Position numbers and translations under genes: made by a program. 64,000 nt of DNA from Sitta carolinensis (lineage: Eukaryota > Chordata > Aves > Passeriformes > Sittidae). Shown here piece after piece: positions 41,201 to 56,200 of this stretch. The notes beneath the pieces are model-generated. The model searched no databases. It saw nothing but the letters and a program-made list of their open reading frames with translations, and was not told where the DNA came from. The stretch lies in NCBI GenBank assembly GCA_032173965.1, contig CM063287.1, forward strand, positions 6,887,859-6,951,858, in the 5' to 3' direction. Position 1 is the stretch's first letter, and the number at the start of each line of letters is the position of its first letter.

Positions 41201-44200
41201 CTTGGTGCTATTGGCTTACCAGTTTAAAAGAATTCTTATCCTCTCTTCAATACAACTCAGGGCACTTAATTCTCCTCCCAGTGTCTAAACCACAGAAGGA
41301 AAAAGCTACTCATGTATTAAGGCAAAAAGCAATGAGCCATTTCCTACTGCAGAGTCTTGAGTATTTTCAGAGGTATCATTCAATAACATGAGTTTTTTTT
41401 TTTTTGTTTTTTGTTTTTTTCATTTGGGGCTTGTCTTTTTTCTTGGTTTTTAGCTGAAATTAGACTGCAGCATCATTTTCTCTGAACAGAATTTCACCCA
41501 GCTAACTTGGGCATGATCAAAAGCCTACCCAGAACATCATAAAACTCAACATGGGCTGCAAGCAATTAATAGTGTCTTCAGAGGAGACATATCCTGAGGC
41601 TCTGGGCATTCTGGGGGATCTGTTTGTTGTGGACAAACAACTGATTATGAAATGTCCCTGGGAGGAGCTAGAGCCACTGCCTATATGAGCACACACATTG
41701 GAAAGACTCTGACTTCTCAGCACTTCTTCACTCTTAACTTCGCCCATTACTGGCACCCAACTCCATCTTTAGAATTTCTGTTCAGTAAATATGAATATGT
41801 TATGGATATGAGAAGGAAGCTGAGGAACAGCAAACACTTGTTGCACTATTCCTGCACAATGCTCCCTCCAGGGAGGGCAGTTTACACGCAGCCCTTCACT
41901 CTTGTTACAGTCTGGCTGCTGCCATGCTGTCACCTGAGGAGCATTAACTACCAGAGCACAGCTTTTCAACCCTGCCCTGCACGATGTGCAGCCAGCAATC
42001 CCCTCCTCACCTCTCTCCACCACCTCTAGCAGTACATTTATATACACAGACATACACAGGCAGGCATACACAAGCATTCACAAAGCAGAGACTGAGAAAC
42101 ACACTGACCTTACACACACAGAAACCCGAAGAAATGCAGTGCAGCACCTGGTAGAGCAGAGAAAACAATCTCGTTTCTCAAAGAATTCAGTGTAGCGCAA
42201 AAGAAAACATTTGTATCTGAAACAGGCTACTTAAAATGGCTCTTAGAGTGAAACATCTGTTTCATGTAGCCTCACAAATGAAAATAAGGGAGATGCACTT
42301 GTATATGAATCAGCTGAATCCCACATTTGGGTCTCCTAGCAGCTTTGAAACATCGCAGCAGAACACTGAAAATTCATGTTCAGAATGCCCAGAATTAAGT
42401 GAAAATTAGCCAGAAACATCAGATAAACTTGAAAAAATAGATTACCTGTACAACAATATGTTTGGAGAAATAAGCTATCGATGACTGGATTTCGGAATAC
42501 TGACAGAGGAAATGAAGTTGAAAAGACTTCTCTTAAAGCATAAGCAAAGAGGGAAGACAAGGAAGAAATAACAGATCATATGGCAATTTAAATAGAAAAG
42601 TGACCAGATTCCAAGGGAGAAGGGGAAGGCCAAGGTGGAGAAGAAAACCTGAAAAGAAGAAATGAGAATGAATTAATTGTAATCACCAAGACACGCCATT
42701 TCCATTACACAACTTCAGTTAGCACCATGATTAGCTTAAATTCCTTATTTTACTTCTAAAAAGAGCCATTAGGGACATTTTGTAAACACAACCAGCCACA
42801 AAAAGGCACATGCCATGCAGCCCTTCTGCTGCCTCTTGGGCAGCTGCTCTTCAGCCTTTAGTCCAAGCAGCCACCCAAAGCAAGGCAATCTCTCAGCAGG
42901 ACACAAAGTCTGTTATGGCTTATTTTTTTCAGCACAGACCAACAAATTCACAGTTCTTGACACAAATGTCTGTGGCCATTGTATCTCAAAGCACAAACAC
43001 AGAATGACAACGCCTGGAAATGAGAATAAGAAATGCAGAGAAGAAAAGGCTATAGAATTGTAAGGCCAGCTTAATAGAGGACTTAGAAAATAGCCATGAC
43101 ATTCCTATCAGAAATAACACCACTGTATCTTCACTGCACACAGGCTCACACTCAGGGTTGCAATTCTGATGCGTAAGTCATGAGATAATTTTAGTTTCTC
43201 ACACACACACATTCTCAAAAAAGTCCTTGTGACCGCGTTTTTTCTAAATAAGAAACATCATCTGACTTGTGAGCTTAAAATCACGCCTCAGGCTCAGCCC
43301 TCCTTGCAGTGCTCCCACATCCAATCCCATCCAATAGCTACTGCTGCACCTTTTCATGTCAGATGGCACAGACTGGCTGCACCCCACTGTGTGAGCTGGT
43401 CTGGACGCAGCCACTGGAAAGCTGAATTCTGTGGCTGGACCAGGAGGATGCAGTTAGTCTGCAGCAAACATTAATGCACGACATAGGCCTGAGTGAGCAG
43501 GACAAACAGACCTGTCCTCTTGGCAATCAGGATGGAATGAAATGTTACCAGAAAGATAAAAACAGCTGCCTCCCAACAGGACATCAGACATCAGGTGACT
43601 AAAGCCAAAGAGAGCTCAGAGAACACTTTTGATCACCATTACAAATACTTGACCTTCCCTTTTTTAGTATCACACTCTGTGAAACGAATTTTCCCCAGGA
43701 AAGTTTTCCTTTCCCAGATTATTGTATTTTTAGAGGTTATTTCAGCTGTATTCCTGATGAACACAGTGAACAGGTAGCATTTTGTGTTTGTTTGCTGTTT
43801 TTAGTAAACAAAGAAAAATGGCACATCAAATAAAGAAACATCTAAACAGTCTTCTTGAGAGCTATTCACATAGCAACAGCTACATAAATTAGATGAAAAT
43901 GATGACAACACAGGAAAACTCCAGAGGTTTTTCTTATTCACAGATATTAAATTATATTCACCAGTATAACAGGCAGTTTGCAGCTGATGGGGGAAGAGAA
44001 TCTTCATCTCCTGAAGAACAGTGACTTAAAAATTTCTTATCTTTCAGGGAGGGGCTCAGCAAGCAAACACTGTCCACAATTCCTCTGCAAGGGTGATTTC
44101 CCTGCAATATACTGAGAAATAAAAACACCTAACACCTGAAAAGATGTCCAATGCTGTCTTTCAAATCAAGAAATCACTCCTGAGCTGTTTTCAGATGAAT

Positions 44201-47200
44201 TTTCTCTGCATCACTTCGGTCCATCTGTCTCTCCCCAGTATTACACTAACCTCTGGGAAATTAATCACCTATTGAGCATCTCTGCAATGTGAATTTCAGC
44301 AGCCACTCTGATAAACTGCATTTTGTGTCCCAAAAATTAAGTTGAAGTAGAAAGATGGGCATCAGAATGGAACACTCTCAGTCTCCCGTTTACATGCAAA
44401 TGCAGTGCAGAGCACATTGCAAGCTATCTGCCTGCTAGAAACTCCTAAAAATCCAAACCCAGTGCACCAACTAATTCCGGGTTTCACTGAAAGATCATGA
44501 CAAATTTGTACTCTCAAGTAATTTAATTACTGCAATAAGTTTATATTACTACATTCCAGGGCTTGAAACTTCAGTTTTACTACAATTACTGCCAAGCACA
44601 CTCAGTAGATGTTAAGCCCCTTGATAATTCCCTTCGTATCACAACTGTGTTTGTATTTTACCCCTCCCTTGTCAGGCCAAGTGTAAGGAAATCACTTTTC
44701 TTCACACAAAACACTGCAAGCGCTGATCAAAACCAGAAAAGCCCCAAATCTTCCTACTCTTAGAGGAATGACCAAAGTTCAGATCACTCTTGTGTAACTG
44801 TAGTTAAAGTACAATGCCCACCTGCTGGCTCCTTTGAGTTTCCTTAAAACACTACTTACCAATGCGACCACAAACACATTATACCTTCCTCTGAGCCAAA
44901 ATTCGGGACTCTAAGCTCTCATGGCTGCAGGCACACACCCCCGAGCATACAAACACTAGCAAGCTGAGCATGAAGGAGATAAAAGGCTCAAGGAAATGTG
45001 ACTTTCCTTCCAAGCCCTCTGGCCTGTCCCCGACCCGCAGGGTGTTTGCCGGGGCTGTTTGCTGAAGCGGCAGCGGGCTGGGGCTCGGTAAGGGACTCCA
45101 GCAAAGCAGGGATGTGCTGCCAGCTGCTGGCACAAGGGATGCTGTGGCTCTGCGCGTGTCTGACTGCTCGCATCAGAGAGAACCAACCCCAGCTCCTGTG
45201 GCCGAGTTTCAAACGGCCTGGGATGGTCTCTGTGCCCATTTATTTGTTGCAAAACAGGGAGGAGTCATCTAGGCTTGAGTCAGCTGCTCCAGAAACAAAA
45301 GAAATAAACAAACTTGTGATCTAAACGCAACGGTTCTTTAATTTTTAAAGTACACACTTGTGGGGTTTGGGGGAATTTTTCTTCGGAATATAAGAAACAG
45401 TATGCACTGACAGTTTCTCATTTACAGAGAAAGTTAATAAAAAGCAGATGGAGGTCATAATAAGGCAACTACAATACATGCTGTAATTAATCTGGCACTC
45501 CAAACAATAAACACAATGTCAGCAAGAGACTCACTAAATCTCTAAGGCAATTACAGACTGATTGCCTCAGCAACACATTATAGAAATGACTGACCATTTA
45601 TGAAGTTGCACCGCGGTAAGAAATCTTTCAGCTGCACCAGGTTAACTCTGTAGGTTAATTAGGAAGCTTAGCACTGAGTACCTAGAGTGAATAAGTGGAG
45701 ATGTATTTAAACTAAAAAGACTTTTCCCTCAAAATATTCTCAGGCCAAACATCATAAACACATAAAAGAGCAGAATTTTTCACTTTTACATCTCACCCTG
45801 AGGAGAGCAGCCACTGGCCTAAGTAAAACAGGATAATTCAGGTACATGCACGCATTTCAAATGGCAAAATCAGTAAATATTGTCACTCTTGGCAAGTTAT
45901 TAAAAAATGAGACTAGAAGATAGTGAGGTGTAGGAAGTTTGGGCCTCCAGACAGGGAGCCTGTCTGCTCAGACTGTTGGTGGTAGTGCTGGTTCATTTTA
46001 AATACTGAGAAAAAGAAAAGAAAATCATCATTGTTTCAAGTTCTACATCCACAGTTGGATAAAAAAAAAATTAAATCCCTGTGATAGTTTTCCTGTAACT
46101 GTTTCTCTAAACAAAGATAATTATAGCTCCTTTCCAGCCATCTTCTACAAATATTTCATATCCCACCAATTTGAACCAGGAAAATGTAGAGTGACAGATG
46201 TGGACAAACAATGTAATTCAGCTGAAAATTGTCCCCACAGTTTAGCTGTCTAAATACTTGTGGGAGAAGACAAGTTTTCCATTAACTGTAGTAAAATCAA
46301 ATTCCAGCTCACAAGCACAGCAAAAAAAACCCCTAAAAACTGATTATTTGATAAATAATAAATTTATGTCATACACATAAAGTTGCCTTCAATTGATTTT
46401 ACTTGGGTAAATTTCAACCAGCATTAAAACAAAGGAGTTTTGCAAATACTTATGCATTATACAAGGCATGAGTTACTTAAAAAACTACCTGCAAGCACTA
46501 GACTTAAAAACTAGATAATTGCTTGAAAGAAACCTCAAAATAAGAGCCAGTACTTCCCATACTCCAGCATGCCAGTATAACTCCTGAATGTCAATGCTGG
46601 ACACAGGTTTATGTCAGTATTTTAAATAGAAGCTATGGCCTCACATGCCTCTCTCTCTGCATAACCTTTATCCTGCCCATAGGAGGGAAAAAAAAAAAAA
46701 AAAAGAAAAAGAAAAAAAAAAAAAAAAGGCTGGGTCATTAGGGTGATTGGGTGCTGTCAACTGAAAGAGTTCAACAAGACCAAAATTCACAGTAGTATCA
46801 TGAAGTAGAGAGCACCACCTCTCCCCACTGCTCTCACTCACATCCTCTCTTTGCCAGCAGACAGAGCAGAAGAAAACCAAAGGGTACCACTTGCAGACAC
46901 AGGTTTAGAAACTGCAGTTTAGCACTTAAGTCTAAGTTACCAGATGTTCATTTTCAGCTGCTGGTGATGCTGGCAATGACTGAGGTTAAAGTTTTAGTTG
47001 CACAAATAACAAGACAAGAAGCAGAAAATATGCAAAAACTATCTGTGTCTGTTAATGTATGTTAGGAAGACAAAGAAAGAATTAATAAGCAAGAGTTTCC
47101 AACTTGTTGACAATTTCTTCTTGTGGGCTGATATGCAGCTTACATTACAAAGAAGCAATTTTCCATATAATGAGTCAGCTGATTAAAAGCATAACCCATT

Positions 47201-50200
47201 TTGTCATAGCTTTCTTATCTTTGTCTGGCATGCTACCAATAAGTCATGCTATAAATGGCCTTCTCCTACAGTAGTTTCTTTTTGGTTTATTATTTTTCCA
47301 ATCCCATCACTCTGGAACTAACTCCATCTTTAGTTACAGAATCCAAAATCTGCTCCCCTCCTAAATGCACCTGTGTACACTGTCATGGCATCCCTACAGG
47401 GATTCCTTCTTGCAGCATCCTTCAGTAAGCAAATCCACAAGAAGAAAAAAAAATTACGCACTCAAAGAGCCACTTTCAGCATTTCTTTGCCTCACAGTAC
47501 ACACATGTTCAATATGACAACTCAGATTTCTTGGATGTGACCAAATGTGCATCTATGAGCGAGTCAATTCACCTTTGTAACCCTCCACAGGAGTGCCCAG
47601 AGGCAGGAGAGCTGAACATGAGCTTTACTGCTCACTGCACTCAGAGCTGCAGGAACAGCAGAAGGGAATTATACACAGGAATGCATTTTGCACACATATA
47701 GCTACAAATTGACTGCTGGAAATCTCAGTGGGAGCTGGTTGACATTAGAGGATTTTGAGCCAATTCCACAAAACAGCTTGCACTTTGCTGAAGCCCAGTA
47801 TTTTTGCAGCTTATTTTCTTGGCTACTACTCTCCTCCAGCACTGCAAAACCAAGTTCACATTATTTGACTTTGCACTGGACAAATCCAATCAGCTGGATA
47901 GAAGCTGCACTCAAAATTAATCCTTTTTTATTGCCATATTGGTTTACTTGCACACTTTCTAATTCTGATTTGTGATTTTTTTAGTAGAAATTGCCAATAT
48001 CCACAGCTCCCATGGACTCGAGAAATTCGTATTTTGCATTCCTGGTAGTTTAAGTCATCCACATGTTTTGATGCATCATGAGATGTCTGGTAAATGTTTA
48101 ACAAATTTAAACTGCAGCCATCAAAACTGCATCTTTATGGAAGCTGCACAAAGACATCAGATGGGAGCAGTGACATGTTAGACATGGAATCACTGGTGTA
48201 GGACAGTAATGAAAGTACACATCAACACAGCAGCATTTACCAGCTTGTCCCTAGGACAGTCATTAAGAACCTCAGAATTGTGTCTGATCTAATTTCCAAG
48301 ACAAGGATACGTATTGGAAATTCATACCAGACACCTATGAACACAAGGCTGTAATCCTCCCCTTCACTTTTTGGAATATGCATTTTCACCATCTTCATCC
48401 TTTGCACCTCCCATCTGTTGCCCATTATCTTTACCATCTTTGTCACTAACTCTTTATTGTTCTGTTTTTTCAAAACCCTCATTTCTTTACGACTCCCACG
48501 CTAACCTCACATTTCCTGCCATCCCACCTACCTCTTTCCAACTGGCTTCAGTCTCCTCATCAGCCTCTCATTTCCTCTCTGTGTCTATCCCCATTCCACT
48601 TCATTCCCAACTTTGTCCTTTCCCACAGCTTTGTTACCATTCACAAGAGCTCATTTGCCTTTCCCTTTCACAGGAGTTAATACAGGGAGAGCATGTTGCC
48701 AGCAGCCCTCTGAGACTGGCCATGCTTGGTGAGCATTGCCAGATGGTTTTGGTCTCCTCAGCTAAATGACACCAATTCCAAAGCCAAAACTACCACAGTG
48801 CTCAACAAGCATTTACCAGAAAAACACAGTTCTTTTAAACATGAAAAATCTGGGCCAAAAAAGTCACCAGAACACTAGCTATGCCTGGGATTTTGTTCTC
48901 TTTAGATTTTACTTGCTTTACAGACAATGTTAGTCATGACAAATAATCAAGGAATTAAATGACCCGCACAGTTTTATACGAGGTTAAGTTTGTACAGATG
49001 AAAGTTTAAAATTCTGAAAACTGTATTACAGCTATTTTTCATACAGCTCCTACTGCTACTTCAGAAAAATCATATGATTCAAATTACAGTGTCCAGAGGA
49101 AGTCATTAAAGAGACTAGAGTTTCTATCAATGATGGTTTTGTAAGTTTGCACTTGGTCTTTGGAACAGATCCTGTCTATATTTAGAATGCACGGTATAAA
49201 GACTGCTTGAAAAATCAAACCACACAAAGATATTAGAATTTTACTAGTAATACATCAAATTGCAGGGAGAGGATGATACTCACATACACTGTAGTTTCAG
49301 AAGGTTGATAGGACTTGATCAGAGTTGGAGCAGGGAATGCAGTAGCCAGCCCTACCTGCAAGTGCCCCTGTCCCCCAGGATGCCTCTCTGGGGAGGGCAG
49401 TTACAGAAACACTCTATCGAGAAACTGGAAGGACTCTAATTTTTTTAGTCAGCTACAGAATATCACACATTAGGTATAATTGTTTCAAATTATAAAAACG
49501 TAGTATTCTCACCAGCAATATTCAAGGGCACATGATTTTTCTTTTCCTCCAAACTGTGACAAGACTCTTAAGTAGATTTCCATCATGCATCTTTGTTTCT
49601 CTATGCTTTTGAGAGCTGGAGGGTTCTGGCCTCTTCCACTCAAACCACTTTTTGTCCCAAATCAAACCCAGAATTCAAATCCTGTTTACTAATCTGAGAT
49701 ATCATTGCCACTCACTGAACAATGTTTAATGCATCATTGGTGTGTTGAAATTAGAACCCTCAGTTATTCATATTAGTGTCAGATATTTGCAAGCAGTAAT
49801 TCATTATTTTGGCAGCAAGAACTTCTCAACATCCCTTTATGCCTTCTCAACCACTAGGACTGAAACACATGGAAGCAGGAGTATGTCATACCTAAAAAAA
49901 AAATGAAGCATGACACTTGCTCTTTTTAACACTTCTCCAACCAAACCCAGGAAAAAGTACATGTTGATAAAATAATAAAAATGTACTATGGACACTTAAC
50001 ACCAGGAGCTCATCTTCTCTCATGAAAAATACTCAAGAGGATGAACAATCCCTCCTCTAAAGGAAAAAGTACTAGAGTAATATAAATAGCATTAGTTTTG
50101 CTGCAACAAGGACAAGCATAAAAATAAGTTTAATGCCATTCTAAGGAACAGAAAAAACTTGTAATTTCCAAGACTACACACCAGATGTGACTGAAACTCT

Positions 50201-53200
50201 ATTTTATGAAGCAACTCAGACAAGAAACCATCTTACTGCCCCCTCCCCCCCAAAAAAAAATACTGCCAGCTTTCTCAAGAAACATTGCAGAGCACCCTTT
50301 ATCTCCTGGTATGAGCAACTTGCAATTCCATTGCAGAATCATATCTGCAATTCATCTGCTTTTAAGATATGAGCACAATTTTTAGCAACTCTATTTATAT
50401 ACACAGTTCCTAGCTGGACAATTGCATAACAGGGTGAATATAATCTTTTTTCCTGTTTTTTGTGAGGTTAAATATGAGCTGCAAAGAAATTCTGCTGCAC
50501 ACAGAGAGCTAACACAGAATACCCAAACCAGTGGTTCTGTTGTCATGGGCACCAACAAGGAGAAGGCATTTAAATGCCAAGATTTTTGAGAAAACCTTTA
50601 CTGAACTGGTATAAAGTCAGACCCACAACTTTATACCTTAGGAACCAAAACTAAGCAGCTTTTAGAAAAAATCTGCTGACAAAGAGCACTGGCTGCCATA
50701 GCCCAGCAGCCCTGAATGCCCCCTGCGTCAGTGGGACTGGCACCAGGGCGTGCCAGGCTGCAGGGCTGGGCTGCCTAGCAGGGAGCTATGGAGGCAGGGC
50801 ACAGGCTGGGAGCAAGCAGTAAGGCAGGAGAGAGAGAGAGAAGACCACAATTGTGCTCTTTGCCAGCTGTGAAAACAATCATGACTCCCCTGATTCTGTT
50901 TCTAGAAGTACGAGTCTTGCCATTCCAAATGCTTGCAAAAGGCACAAGTGAGCACAGCTTTATCACTACTCCCAGCATATGGAACTGTCCTGGGGTCTGG
51001 TGATCAAACACCATTGTGCCTGCTGCTATTACACAAAAGTGCCTCCAATGGGTGCCCTGGGATCCCCTCTCCATTTCCAGCTGGGAAAGACTCATGAAGT
51101 GAAAGCAAAAGCCCATCCTGCAGCACCTTTGTGTTGCCTGCTGTGCAACCAGGTGAGAAGCTCCTCTCCTGAGGGAACAGGTGCCCACCAAACCAGCACC
51201 TCCCTCACTCCACTCCATCAGTTATGGACAGGGGACTGTTTCCTTGTCTTTAAGGGTAGGGATCCACATGAGCAAGGGAAGGCATCCAACAGCTCTGTGA
51301 GGGCCTAAACCTCAGAGCAGCAGCAGCAGCCTTGGAGGGGCTGTCAGAGTTCCAGCTGGGATAAAGCACTTTACTTTCTCCATAAGGACTCTGCAGGATG
51401 ACTGTGGGCAAGCTGAGCTGACACTTCCATTGACGTGCACACTGAAATCAGTGATGAGACTAAACAAATTAAACCTTGATCACGGACCAATATAAAAATT
51501 ACCTCTGTTTATAAGTGCTTAAGCATCCAGGCACTCCTGAGGTACTCACTCCCCTCTGCATCATTCTACATCTCTTCATCCCTACCTGAAGACCACAGAA
51601 CAGGAAGAGTCATCACTCCATACATGTTTGGTTTCTACCAAGAGTTGGGGTACAGCCTTTCAGGACAGTTGTGACAATTTTCAAAAGCCCCTTGGTGGGT
51701 GAGAAGGTCAAGTTTGTCAGAAAAACTCCACATATCACTGCAGATCTCCAAGGGCCTGATTAATTCCCCCACCCCTTTTTTTAATTTGGAGCTTAAGGCT
51801 CTAAGCCAATTAAGTGGCTATTCATAGCACCGAATTTAAGGTAGGAAAATTAGTTGATGGTATCCCACATTCACGCATTCTGGTTTGGTTTTGGAAATTT
51901 TTTTTTTTTTGTGAGAACAGCAGAAGCCACAATTATTGTAACTAGAAACAGCACACAAAGATATGAAAGAAGGTCAAAAGCAGGAGTTGACCCAAACTAT
52001 GGAAAATGACTGTTAGAGTCCTTGGCTCATTAACAGGTCTGAAGCACTTGGTAGTCCTGGGAGACAGTGTGATCTTCCCAGGTGGGGCTGATTCTGCATT
52101 TAAGACTCAGGTGCAAAATAAAACTCAGTGCCTTGTTGCATTTACAGAAACACAAAATACCAATTCCTTCTGCAGTAAGTTACAGTAAAGACTGTTTTCC
52201 TTTAAAATTGATAAATCAGCAACACAGATAAGTAGTGGCAGGCACACAAGCAATTCTAGCATGTGAATTTCTGTTTCCTATTACTCACAACATTTTAATG
52301 CACTTTAAGAGGTTATATGTGGCTACAAATAAAGAGTGAAGTGAATGAAATTATAGTGTTCCATTAACATGAGTACTTTTACCCCACAATTTACATGGGC
52401 ATAGTCTTTAGAAAAGTAGCAGGATTCACATCTATATTGAAAGAATTAAGAACAAATCAACTGTAACTAAGAAAAGTAGCTTCTCTAATAAAATGTTTTC
52501 ATGCAACTTAAACCATCTCTGAAATACAGTCTTTAATCTCTGCAGTTATTCCACAACATAGCTAGTTCCAAATCACTTTTTAACAAAATTGAAATCAGGC
52601 ATAATATATACAATGTGAAAAAGGAGAAAAATTAACTAACATCTCTTCATCCAAGAAGAAGGAAGTAATTTAAGGAAACCACTAAAAACCACTGTTATGG
52701 CTGCTACTATATTAAGACAGCATAATATATATGTAAAGCCTTAAAGAAAAGGAAAACACCAAAGACCCCAAAAAGACAATTCCAGCAGTCATTATTCTAT
52801 ACACAAAGAATCACAGCTTCTTTGAGGTTGGAAAATACCTGCAAGATTATGAAGTCCAACCTTTGACTGAAAATACCACCTGGTCAATTAAACATTGAGC
52901 GCCAGGACTGCCTGCTTTTTTTTGGAATAGTTCCAAGGATGGCAACTCCATCACTTGCCTGTTTCAAGTTTCTAACTCTTCCCCACTCCTTCAGTAAAGA
53001 TATTCACACAACCACACAGAGCACAGCATGATCTGCTTAGGAGTTATGTGAGACAAAGCAGCAAATAGCCTAAACTACTGGGCATATTTTAGTTGCTTTT
53101 ATGCTTATTTGACTGAGTTCGGACTTGGCCAATTTCTTGGGGAAATTTCAGGCTATATAGAAGACATGACAAGACATATACAGACATGACAGCATCTGAA

Positions 53201-56200
53201 GAACATCAAACCACTTGAGATTTAGAAAAAGATGAAATATGCAATGTAAATATAGTGGTATAGACCAAAATCCTTCCAGTGTTTCAGCAATCCCAGCAAT
53301 AACTGAAAGCAGAGAAATATATTAATTCCACTAAACTTTGCATTTACTATGAAATACCATCAGTGCAATGAGAATCTTCTGAAGTGAGGGTTCAAACCCA
53401 CTTGATACCACACAAATAGTTTTCCCTCTAATCAAAGTTGCTCAACATCTGCCTCATTGAGCCCTTTGCTTTGCTTAGGGTGTTTTGGTTTGGTAGAGTT
53501 TTTGGGGTTGTGGTTTTTGGTTGGCTGGGCATTTTCTGAGGGGAAGGAAACTCTAGAGACTTCCACACATGCTACAAGAGGTTCCAGTGGTGTTTAAAAA
53601 CTCCCAGGTAATGATGCTGTGCAGGGTAATTACCTCTTCCATTATCACTGATATTGAATAATAAAATACTGGGTTTGGACAGAAGCACTGACAAAGTCCT
53701 GCTCACATCCATTAATCTGAGGTGGGTTTTTTGCAGTGTGGAATTTCTGCATGGCTGTCTCTCCTTTGTGCAAATGTGGGATTCAGCTCTGTTGCAGTAC
53801 CAAGAGCAATATCACAACATATGATGCACTCGTGTTCCACTCAGTGATGTAATTCCTCCATGGAATGTGTGTGTAAATGACAAAGTGCTCACACATGGGT
53901 CACTGAACTGGCAGGCACAACTCTGAACTCCTTATATATTAAAAACTCCTGGGTTATTTTACTGCTAGAGGTTTAGCCTTAAAGGCAGTTCACATTGCTT
54001 TCAAAAACGATTGTATTGACCAACTGAATTGAGAAAATTAAGTCCTTTTGAAAAGAAAAAGAAATTATCTAAAAAGCCTAAAATCAGATTTAACAGAAAG
54101 CCTATGGCAATAGAAGAAATAAGCTGGCATTTTATTTGCACACCTTCCTAAGGCCACACAGCCCAACACTGCAGTTCTTTGTTCTCTCTCTCCCTGTTTC
54201 ATCTGAAAACATAAACTTCAGCTTCTATCACAGTACTGGGAAACAACTGAAAGTTGATTTAAAGGTCTGAAACAACAAACATTTTAGCTTACTCTAGATA
54301 TCTAAGGCTGTAACTCACAAGTTTGGCCTTGAGTTCACTATGCAGTGACATTTGTTTTAACAAAAGAAGAGGCTCTAGCTTTTATCACAATGCCTCCTGA
54401 ATCAGGCAAAGTGCTTTCCTTGTACCTCGACAACATTCCAATAAATGAGAGCGAGTTGTTACTAATTCGGCCAGTCTCCCTGTGGCTATTTGTCTCAAGT
54501 GTGGTATTACAGTTATTAACTTCATTATTTTCACAGTTTAGGATGCAAAGAGGGAAACAGTTGCACTTGGCTTGCAAGGTAAGTTGCAAAAAGCAAAGTT
54601 GAATGAAAAAGTGTGAAACCAAATTGCCAGGCAATGAATTTTATCAGTGCCCAGTACTAGTTACTGCTGCCTTCCTTCCAGTGCCTTCAGTACCACTATG
54701 GTGTTTCTTTCTATTCTCCTTGGATATGAATTTGACATGCTCTGTACTTGTGTTGGAGATATGCTAATGAAAAACAGCACATAGGAAATGCTTTGATAAC
54801 AGAAGCTAGTGCAATCTTTTGGAAGTTATTAAAAAAGATGAAAGAATTAGTAAAAAGTAAAATCAAATGAAAAAAGTACAAGCAGAACATGGACTAGACT
54901 TTTATTGACCAACTTAAAATGCACCAGTGATAAGAGAGGAAAAACAGAAAAACAAAAAGCAAAACAAAAAGCCACAAAGCCAGAAACACCAAATAAGAGA
55001 AGAGGTAAAAGAACAGCAGCTCAAGAGAGAGAAAAGAAATAAGTTGGTAACTTCATGATATTATACAGATAAAAAAGAGCTGGAGGCTAAAGAAAATAGA
55101 AGAGGAATAAAAATACAGGACTAAGAAGAAGAAAAAAGAGCAAGAGAAGACCTTTTTAAAAGTGAATGGTGGAAAAGACCTCAGAGTTCTACCTCCTCTG
55201 TAAGTTGAGCTTAGCTATTATTTCCCTTTAGCACTTTTTTTAACTTCCCCAAATATTCCCTGCTCCAACTCCCTGATCATCTTCCAGCTTAGAGCCACTA
55301 AGTTTCCAAGGGCTGAAGGGATTCTCATGGTGGCTGTTCCCCAAAAGCTATTTCAAGCTGCATTCTGAGCACACACACATCCCCTAACTTCTTTAGGGCT
55401 GCTGGAATACACAGGGACACAGGGGTATGGGGGAGGGAGAATTTAGAAATAAAAAGGAGTAAGGAAGATAGGTGGAATCTGAACTCCCATACACCCATTT
55501 CCTAAAGAACACCTTCAACACCCATCCACAAGCACTGCTGCTGAGTAACATGGCATTCACCTGCTTCCAAGGCATTAAACATTCTAGATGCACAAAAACA
55601 GATGGGGAAGCATATGAGCATACACAGTTAGGATTTAGACACCTAGCAAGCGACAAGAACTCCCCCTCTCCAAAAGTAAAAACCATCCAAGGCTAGTTTT
55701 AATCCACCCTAGTCCCCCACATGAGCACCAATGACAGCAGAGCAGAAAGGGCTGGACAAGAACAAGACAGGTCAGTATTTCAGAAAGGGAGAGCTTATGC
55801 CTTATTGGAAAGTGTTTGTGGAATTACAGCATCTGACCAGTTGGATTTGGCAATCTACTCACACTTTCATACCACTGAATAAATCTTTAAAAGACAATTA
55901 ACAGCACTCCAAAGGAACAGTAACTACAACAGAGTGAAAAACCATGTTAAGAGCAAAAGTTACTCTCTCTCAATTTGGTCTTTAATTCACCAGACTAAAA
56001 ATCTCAGACCACCAGAACAGGAGGCTTGGGTACACGCTGAGCTCGACAGCACCAGCGCAAAGCAGAGCAAACCCTGCCAGAGCCAAATCTTTCATTACTG
56101 ATGGAATCAGTCATGAAGTGCTTTAAATCACTCACTTCCTTTCATGAATCCTTAATATTATGGGATCTCTCTGGCAACCTGAACAAATGGCTTGCTTTAA

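Noticed and set aside
55150..55210. Possible further CR1 fragment (GGTGGAAAAGACCTCAGAG)
   Set aside because: One word resembles a CR1 tail, but the rest of the order of CR1 blocks is absent.
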